Positions 41,075 to 46,577 of a stretch of DNA of 46,577 bases are shown here, piece after piece. The stretch's first letter is position 1; every line of letters begins with the position of its first letter. The DNA lies in contig JANWHD010000012.1 of NCBI GenBank assembly GCA_025450585.1, positions 1 to 46,577 of the forward strand. The letters run 5' to 3'. Made by a program: the position numbers and the translations under genes. Under the pieces are notes generated by a model that did not search any database, was not told the origin of the DNA, and worked only from the letters and a program-made list of their open reading frames with translations. This DNA is from Solirubrobacterales bacterium (GTDB lineage: Bacteria; Actinomycetota; Thermoleophilia; Solirubrobacterales; 70-9).

Positions 41075-41758
41075 CTACTCGGGGCCTTTTTCGAGCTGCT
41101 CCGCCCGCGCCCTGCTCTGCTCCGCCCTCCAGAGCCGCACTCGCTCGTGGTCGCCGGAGAGCAGCACGTCGGGCACGTCCCAGCCCCGGTAGACCGGCGG
41201 GCGCGTGTAGTGCGGGTACTCGGGCGCACCCTCCAGAACCTGGCTGAAGGACTCCTCGACCGCACTGCGCTCGTGCCCGAGGGCGCCCGGCAGCTTGCGC
41301 ATGACCACGTCGGCGAGCACCATCGCCGGCAACTCGCCGCCGGCCAGCACGTAGCGCCCGATCGAGACCTCGTCGTCGGCGAAGTGCTCGTGCACCCGCT
41401 CGTCAAACCCCTCGTAGCGCCCGCACAGCAGAGCCACGTGGGGCTCCTGGGTCAGCTCGTCGGCCAGCTCGTCGTCGAGCAACCGCCCGGTCGGCGAGAG
41501 CAGCACGACCCGGGGCCGCTCCCCGTTTGCGTAAACCGCCTGCAGCGCCGCGTCGACGACATCGACCCGCAGCACCATCCCGGCTCCCCCGCCATAAGGC
41601 GCATCGTCGACCTGCCCCGCACCCAATGGCGTCGTGTCGCGGTAGTTGAAGAGGCGAAGCTCGTTGCCTTCGGCGATGGCGTTCTGCACCGACCGCTGCG
41701 AGCGGAACCAGTCGAAGGCCTCGGGGAAGAGAGAGAAGATGTCGAGCTTCATGGGCAC
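41075..41758 (-). CDS. trmD: tRNA (guanine37-N1)-methyltransferase TrmD
   Basis: A 227-aa SPOUT methyltransferase that makes m1G37 in tRNAs reading CNN/GNN, keeping the reading frame. [16 protein letters not shown] opens the protein; [29 protein letters not shown] and the trefoil-knot [21 protein letters not shown] are complete. The C-terminal [23 protein letters not shown] is normal. GTG at 41758 or ATG at 41752; either places it 14-20 bp after khpA. rimM, normally between khpA and trmD, is missing. Confidence 0.95.
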   Translation of the reverse strand: MPMKLDIFSLFPEAFDWFRSQRSVQNAIAEGNELRLFNYRDTTPLGAGQVDDAPYGGGAGMVLRVDVVDAALQAVYANGERPRVVLLSPTGRLLDDELADELTQEPHVALLCGRYEGFDERVHEHFADDEVSIGRYVLAGGELPAMVLADVVMRKLPGALGHERSAVEESFSQVLEGAPEYPHYTRPPVYRGWDVPDVLLSGDHERVRLWRAEQSRARAEQLEKGPE

Positions 41759-41772
41759 CGCCCCAAGCGCTC

Positions 41773-42003
41773 TCAGTCCAGGATGTCGACTATGACACGC
41801 CGGTCGAGCCGGACCGCGGCGGCCTTGGCGATCGTCCGGATCGCGTTGGCGACGCGGCCGCCCTTGCCTATGACCCGTCCCAGGTCGTCCTCGGCGACGG
41901 TGATCTCGTAGATCAGGTCGCCGTCCTCTTCCAGCTCCTCGACCACGACCGCCGAGGGATCCTCGACAAGCGACTTGACGAGGAACTCCAGGAGCTCCGT
42001 CAC
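41773..42003 (-). CDS. khpA: KH-domain RNA-binding protein KhpA
   Basis: A 76-aa single type II KH domain protein. TELLEFLVKSLVEDPSAVVVEE and the GxxG loop (VIGKGGRVANAIRTIAKA) match KhpA/YlqC. In Gram-positives KhpA partners KhpB/EloR in RNA binding and cell elongation. It lies 2 bp after rpsP and 14 bp before trmD on the same strand, the usual operon context. Confidence 0.9.
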   Translation of the reverse strand: MTELLEFLVKSLVEDPSAVVVEELEEDGDLIYEITVAEDDLGRVIGKGGRVANAIRTIAKAAAVRLDRRVIVDILD

Positions 42004-42005
42004 GG

Positions 42006-42260
42006 CTAGCTGCCCGAGGCGGCGATGCCCTTGGTGCGCAGCAGCGTGGCGACGGTCTCCGACGGCTGGGCGCCGTGCTCGAGCCAGTGCTTGGCGCGCT
42101 CCTCGTCGAGCTCGATCGTCGAGGGCTCCGTCTGCGGGTTGTACTGGCCGATTGTCTCGATCGTGCGGCCGTCGCGCGGGGAGCGTTTGTCGGCGACGAC
42201 GATCCGCCAGATCGGGTTCTTCTTCGACCCGACGCGTCTTAGTCTGATTCGGACTGCCAT
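42006..42260 (-). CDS. rpsP: 30S ribosomal protein S16
   Basis: An 84-aa ribosomal protein of normal length: [41 protein letters not shown], and the C-terminal [19 protein letters not shown]. It follows ffh by 107 bp (no recognisable gene in the gap) and precedes khpA by 2 bp. Order ffh-rpsP-khpA is conserved. Confidence 0.97.
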   Translation of the reverse strand: MAVRIRLRRVGSKKNPIWRIVVADKRSPRDGRTIETIGQYNPQTEPSTIELDEERAKHWLEHGAQPSETVATLLRTKGIAASGS

Positions 42261-42367
42261 ATGGACTGCGGCAGGTTACAGAACCTGGCGCCGCCTCCTC
42301 TGCTCCCGCGCGACCGCGCTCATCATGACCGGCGATCTCGCGGCCGCGCGTCCGCGTCCGGGGGCGG

Positions 42368-43732
42368 CTATCTGAACCTTTGGCGGGGACGCTTTTCGCC
42401 GGACATCGCGGCCAGCTGCTGCGCGTCGGGCATCTTGCCTGAGGTCATGTGGCGCATCATCTTGCGCATCTGGTCGAACTGCTTGACCAGCTGGTTGACG
42501 TTCTGGACCTTGGTCCCCGAGCCGTTGGCGATGCGTTTGCGGCGGGAGCCCTTGATCAGCGCGGGGTTGGCCCGCTCTTCGGGGGTCATCGAGAGGATGA
42601 TCGCCTCGACCCGGTCGAGCTCGCGCTCGTCGACGTCGGCGTTCTTCAGCTGCTTCATCGCCCCCATGCCCGGGAGCATCCCGATCAGGCCGCTGAGCGG
42701 ACCCATTTTCCGCACCTGGCGCATCTGCTGCAGCATGTCCTCGAGCGTGAACTGGTTGCTCTTCAGTTTCGCTTCCAGGTCGAGGGCCTGCTTCTCGTCG
42801 ATCTGCTCCTCGGCCTTCTCGATGAAGCTGAGGACGTCGCCCATGCCGAGGATGCGCGAGGCCATGCGGTCGGGGTGGAAGCGGTCGAAGGCCTCGAGCT
42901 TCTCGCCGGTCGAGGCGAAGAGGATCGGCTTGCCGGTGACCGCGTTGACTGAGAGCGCGGCGCCGCCGCGGGCGTCGCCGTCGAGCTTGGTCATCACGAC
43001 GCCGTCGAACTCGGCCGCCTCGGCGAAGGACTCGGCGACCCCGACCGCGTCCTGGCCGGTCATCGCGTCGACGACCAGGAGCACGTCGTGCGGCTTGACC
43101 CGCTTGCGGATCTTCGCCAGCTCCTCCATCAGGTCGCTGTCGATGTGGAGGCGGCCCGCGGTGTCGACGATCAGCACGTCGCGCCGCTCCGCCTTGGCCT
43201 GCTCGAGGGCCCAGCCGGCGATCTCGACCGGATCGGCGTCGGTGCCTTTCTCGTAGACGTGGGCACCGACCCGCCCGCCCACAGTGACCAGCTGGTCGAC
43301 CGCAGCGGGGCGGTAGACGTCGCAGGCAGCGAGGGCGATGTCCTTCTTGCCGTTCTCGCGCAAGAAGCGGGCGAGCTTGGCGCAGGCGGTCGTCTTGCCC
43401 GAGCCCTGCAGGCCTGCCATCAGAATCACCGTCGGCCCGGAAGAGGAGAAGGCCAGCTCGCGGCCGGTGCCCCCCATCAGCCCGGCCAGCTCCTCGTTGA
43501 CGATCTTCACGACCTGCTGCCCCGGGTCGAGGCTCTCCAGCACGTCGGCGCCCAGGCAGCGCTCCTTCAGCGTCGCCGTGAAGGACTTGACCACCTTGAA
43601 GTTGACGTCCGCCTCGAGCAGCGCCAGCCGAATCTCCCGCATCGCCGCATCGACGTCGGACTCGCTCAGCTTCCCCCGCGAGCGAACGTCCGAGAGCGTC
43701 GCCTGGAGGCGGTCTGAGAGCTGGTCGAACAC
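42368..43732 (-). CDS. ffh: Signal recognition particle protein Ffh (SRP54)
   Basis: A 454-aa GTPase that binds signal peptides with 4.5S RNA and targets ribosomes to the membrane. NG domain: LMAGLQGSGKTTACAKLARFL (G1), DVYRPAAVDQL, IVDTAGRLHID (G3), TKLDGDARGGAAL (G4 with TKLDG). M domain starts around residue 315 with LQQMRQVRKMGPLSGLIGMLPGM and RRKRIANGSGT. GTG start at 43732 encodes MFDQLSDRLQATLSDVR. Normal length; order with rpsP conserved. The downstream NHL gene lies 41 bp upstream of this start in genome order but in the same direction. Confidence 0.97.
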   Translation of the reverse strand: MFDQLSDRLQATLSDVRSRGKLSESDVDAAMREIRLALLEADVNFKVVKSFTATLKERCLGADVLESLDPGQQVVKIVNEELAGLMGGTGRELAFSSSGPTVILMAGLQGSGKTTACAKLARFLRENGKKDIALAACDVYRPAAVDQLVTVGGRVGAHVYEKGTDADPVEIAGWALEQAKAERRDVLIVDTAGRLHIDSDLMEELAKIRKRVKPHDVLLVVDAMTGQDAVGVAESFAEAAEFDGVVMTKLDGDARGGAALSVNAVTGKPILFASTGEKLEAFDRFHPDRMASRILGMGDVLSFIEKAEEQIDEKQALDLEAKLKSNQFTLEDMLQQMRQVRKMGPLSGLIGMLPGMGAMKQLKNADVDERELDRVEAIILSMTPEERANPALIKGSRRKRIANGSGTKVQNVNQLVKQFDQMRKMMRHMTSGKMPDAQQLAAMSGEKRPRQRFR

Positions 43733-43773
43733 CCGGCGGAGCTTAGAACAGCGGCGGGTTGAGGTGAATCACA

Positions 43774-46577
43774 TCACCGGATCCACTTCTGGATCCGGTT
43801 GTTAGCGGTGTCGGCAACCCAAACATTGCCTCCGGCGTCGGTGGCGATGCCGAGCGGTTCCCAGAATTGGCCGCTGCCAGAGCCTTCGCTGCCGAATTTG
43901 AAGAGGTATTCGCCTTCGGAATCGAACGCTTGGATGCGGCTGTTGCCAGAATCGGCAACCCAGACGGCGCCTTCGGGGTCGGTGGCGATGCCATAGGGAT
44001 AGAGGAACTGGCCGTTGCCGCTGCCTTCGGAGCCGAATTGAGCGAGGTATTCGCCTTCGGAATCGAACTTTTGAAGGCGGTGATTTTCGGTGTCGGCGAC
44101 CCAGACGTTGCCTTCTGGATCGACGGCGATGCCGAATGGGAAGAGGAACTGGCCGTTGCCGGTGCCTTCGGAGCCGAATTGAGCGAGGTATTCGCCTTCG
44201 GAATCGAACTTTTGGACACGGTGGTTGTAAGTGTCGGTCACCCAGACGTTGCCTTCGGGGTCGGTGGCGATGCCGTGGGGATAGAAGAACTGGCCGTTGC
44301 CTGAGCCTTCGGAGCCAACTGTGCGGATGAATTCCCCTTCGGAGTTGAACTCCTGCACACGGTGATTTCCGGTGTCGGCGACCCAGACGTTGCCTTCAGA
44401 ATCGACGGCGATGCCGAATGGGAAGAGGAACTGGCCGTTGCCGCTGCCTTCGGAGCCGAATTTGCCGAGGAACTGACCTTTGGGGTCGAACGTTTGAATT
44501 CGATTGCCGCTGGAGTCGGCAACCCATACGTTCCCTTCGGGGTCGGTGGCGACGCCGCCGGGATAGAGGAACTGGCCATTGCCTGAGCCTTCGGAGCCGA
44601 AGGCAAAGGAGAAGCTGGGCCCTGTAGTCAGCGTTTTGTCGGCGCCTTTGGCGACTCCCGCTTCGTTTTCGGCCACGACCCTGAAGTGATAGGTCGTAAC
44701 TTGGCTGAGGCCGATCGGGGTCTGGCTGACTTCGACGTTGGCGGTACCCGAGCCTACCGAGACCGGCGAGAGCGGGATTTTGGTCCCGTATGAAGTGGTC
44801 GGGCCGTATTCGAAGTAGTAGCTGGTCGCCAGGCCTTCGGGATTTACTTTGGCGTTCAGGGTTGCCTGGGTTGATTTGATCGCAGTGGCCGCTTCGGTGA
44901 TGGCTTTGGGTGGCCCGAGGGTTTTGAGCGTTTTGTCAGAGCCAAAGACGGTGCCCCCTGCGCTTTCGGCCACGGCCCTGTAGTGGTACGTCGTGCCTTC
45001 ACCGAGGCCGGTCGGGATCTGGCTTACGGCGACATCTTCGGTACCCGAGCCGACCGAAGCCGGCGAGACCGGGATTTTGGCACCGTAGGCTTCGGTTTTG
45101 CCGTATTCGAACCAGTAGGCGGTCGCCAGGCCTTCGGGGTTGACTTTCGCGTTGAGAGTGGCCTGGGTACGTTCGACCGAGGTGGCAGCTTCGGTGGTGG
45201 CTTTGGGGGATTTGAGAGTCGTGAAAGTTTTATCGACTCCGTATGCCGTGTCGACTTCGCTTTCGGCCACGAGGCGGAAGTGATAGGTCGTCACTTCGCT
45301 CAGACCGGTCGGGGTCTGGCTTACCGCGACGCCGACGGTCCCTGATCCGACTGATATCGGAGTGACCGGGATTTTTGTGCCGTAAGAAGTTGTGGTGCCG
45401 TATTCGAACCAATAGCTGGTGGCAGAGCCTTCGGGGTCGACTTTGCCGTTAAGGGTGGCCTGTGTGGCTTTGACGGCGGTAGCGGCTTCGGTGATTGCCC
45501 TGGGTGCTACCAATTCAAAGGTCTTGTCTTCACCCTGCACGGTCCCGGCTACGCTTTCCGCAACGGCTCGGAAGTGGTATTCCGTGTTTTTACTCAGCCC
45601 CGTCACAGGTTGACTGACTTTCACCGCCGATGAACCCGAGCCGATTGCTTCCGGGGTGATCGGGACTTTGGTTCCGTAGGCCGTCGTGGTGCCGTATTCG
45701 AACCAGTAGCTGGTGGCCAGGGCTTCTGGGTCGATGTTGGCGCGCAAGGTCGCCGAGCTGGCTTTGAGATCCTCCGCCGGTCTGGCAATAACGTCGGGTG
45801 GTTCGGCCTTGACCGTCCAGCCCTCCACACGGTCGTTGCCGGTGTCGAGGATCAGGGCTTTCTGCGCGGCAGGGGTCGTGATCCCGGTCGGATTGCTCAG
45901 CTGTCCGATACCGGTGCCTTCTTCTCCGAACTGATCCTGGTATTCGCCGTCTAGGTTGAACTTCTGCGCCCGGTCGTTGCCCGAGTCGACGACCCAAAGC
46001 CGTCCCTGAAAGTCGCTCACGATTCCCGTAGGGGATTCGAACTGACCTTCGCCGGAGCCTTTTTCGCCGAATTCAGAGACGTAATTGAATGTTGTTGCGT
46101 TGAACTTCTGCACCCGGTTGTTACCTGTATCGGTGACTAAAATATGGCTTGACTCAACCACAACCCCCGTGGGAGATTTGAACTCGCCATCGCCTGAACC
46201 TTCTTTACCGAACTGGGCCAGGAATTTGGGTGTGCTATTGAGATTGAACTTCTGCACCCGGTTGTTGCCGGAGTCGACGACGAAGCCGTTGGTCCCCGAA
46301 AAGGTAATGCCAGCGGGAGAGTTGAACTGACCTTCGCCGGAGCCTTTTTCCCCGAATTTGAGAAGATATTCGCCTTTCGAGTTGAACTTCTGCACCCGGT
46401 TGTTGCCGGAGTCGACGACCCAGATATTTCCGGAGGGGCCGATCGCGAGTCCCTTCGGAGCTTTGAATTCTCCGTTGCCGGTACCTTCTTTGCCGAACTG
46501 GGCCAGGTATTCGCCTTTGGAGTTGAACTTCTGGACTCGGTTGTTTTCGGTGTCGGCGACCCAGATGTTGCCTTCGG
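43774..46577 (-). CDS. Giant extracellular NHL / fibronectin-like repeat protein, partial
   Basis: At least 934 aa; the N-terminus lies past the window end and the frame stays open to 46577. From N to C: six NHL repeats (e.g. WVVDSGNNRVQKFNSKGEYL), four FnIII-like domains of about 94 aa (each with ATLNAKVNPEG, WFEYGTTTxYGTK, TTYHFRxVAES), then six NHL repeats with the period of 47 aa (DPEGNVWVADSGN), ending NNRIQKW. Each NHL block would form one six-bladed beta-propeller. The DNA repeats are very similar, so recombination is likely. Such architecture is common on the surface of Thermoleophilia; a signal peptide is expected outside the window. Function unknown (adhesion or surface recognition inferred). 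Confidence 0.85.
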   Translation of the reverse strand, partial: EGNIWVADTENNRVQKFNSKGEYLAQFGKEGTGNGEFKAPKGLAIGPSGNIWVVDSGNNRVQKFNSKGEYLLKFGEKGSGEGQFNSPAGITFSGTNGFVVDSGNNRVQKFNLNSTPKFLAQFGKEGSGDGEFKSPTGVVVESSHILVTDTGNNRVQKFNATTFNYVSEFGEKGSGEGQFESPTGIVSDFQGRLWVVDSGNDRAQKFNLDGEYQDQFGEEGTGIGQLSNPTGITTPAAQKALILDTGNDRVEGWTVKAEPPDVIARPAEDLKASSATLRANIDPEALATSYWFEYGTTTAYGTKVPITPEAIGSGSSAVKVSQPVTGLSKNTEYHFRAVAESVAGTVQGEDKTFELVAPRAITEAATAVKATQATLNGKVDPEGSATSYWFEYGTTTSYGTKIPVTPISVGSGTVGVAVSQTPTGLSEVTTYHFRLVAESEVDTAYGVDKTFTTLKSPKATTEAATSVERTQATLNAKVNPEGLATAYWFEYGKTEAYGAKIPVSPASVGSGTEDVAVSQIPTGLGEGTTYHYRAVAESAGGTVFGSDKTLKTLGPPKAITEAATAIKSTQATLNAKVNPEGLATSYYFEYGPTTSYGTKIPLSPVSVGSGTANVEVSQTPIGLSQVTTYHFRVVAENEAGVAKGADKTLTTGPSFSFAFGSEGSGNGQFLYPGGVATDPEGNVWVADSSGNRIQTFDPKGQFLGKFGSEGSGNGQFLFPFGIAVDSEGNVWVADTGNHRVQEFNSEGEFIRTVGSEGSGNGQFFYPHGIATDPEGNVWVTDTYNHRVQKFDSEGEYLAQFGSEGTGNGQFLFPFGIAVDPEGNVWVADTENHRLQKFDSEGEYLAQFGSEGSGNGQFLYPYGIATDPEGAVWVADSGNSRIQAFDSEGEYLFKFGSEGSGSGQFWEPLGIATDAGGNVWVADTANNRIQKWIR

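Noticed and set aside
43790..45700. CRISPR-like direct repeats in the NHL gene
   Set aside because: The repeats are coding (47- and about 94-residue periods), without unique spacers.

Overview
The window is about 46.6 kb of high-GC bacterial chromosome. Gene content and order (lepA, murJ, rpsT, holA, comEC, comEA, leuS; then a WhiG/FliA-type sigma factor with a Xer recombinase; then dprA, comM, yraN, rnhB, lepB, rplS, trmD, khpA, rpsP, ffh) point to an actinobacterium. The giant NHL/fibronectin-like surface protein, SIMPL protein, VOC proteins and small secreted Cys-rich protein make a Thermoleophilia (Solirubrobacterales-like) host my best guess. That placement is inference; no rRNA gene is present to test it.

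Region by region. 1-12.2 kb is a housekeeping block, mostly on the minus strand: lepA (partial), a GT-C-like membrane protein coupled to murJ, rpsT (plus), holA, an unknown membrane protein, comEC, comEA, a cupin and leuS. 12.4-20.8 kb is more accessory: a SpoIIM-like membrane protein, an MFS exporter, tRNA-Ala(GGC), a saccharopine-dehydrogenase-like reductase, a methyltransferase, a secreted low-GC protein with two copies of a Cys module, a VOC protein that seems C-terminally truncated, a SIMPL protein and a small secreted protein. 20.8-23.8 kb holds a RibD_C/DHFR-like gene and a GGDEF plus degenerate HD-GYP gene. It is bounded by an intact tRNA-Gly(GCC) and a 43-bp copy of that tRNA's 3' half, which looks like a small tRNA-targeted insertion without its own integrase. 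24.0-34.8 kb holds a VOC/rnhA/unknown/EF-G-like operon, the sigma factor, xerC/D, an L,D-transpeptidase, an MTHFS-like protein, an alpha/beta hydrolase, ilvD and thiD. 34.9-43.7 kb is the dprA-to-ffh cluster, with three small membrane-protein genes behind dprA, yraN on the opposite strand, no rimM between khpA and trmD, and an rplS whose product has a long acidic tail. From 43.8 kb to the end is a partial NHL-FnIII-NHL extracellular protein.

Four competence genes (comEA, comEC, dprA, comM) are present, consistent with natural DNA uptake. murJ, lepB, the L,D-transpeptidase and the GT-C-like protein serve the envelope; ffh, lepB, lepA, rpsT, rpsP, rplS, trmD, khpA and leuS serve translation and secretion.

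The least explained signal is a set of long, mostly perfect inverted repeats (about 40-125 bp) scattered through the window. Some lie between genes, some supply the stop codon of a gene (hydrolase, thiD), and some sit in frame inside loops of membrane proteins (GT-C-like protein, ComEC). Two of them (2578-2701 and 32126-32238) share a nested core, suggesting a dispersed palindromic element family.
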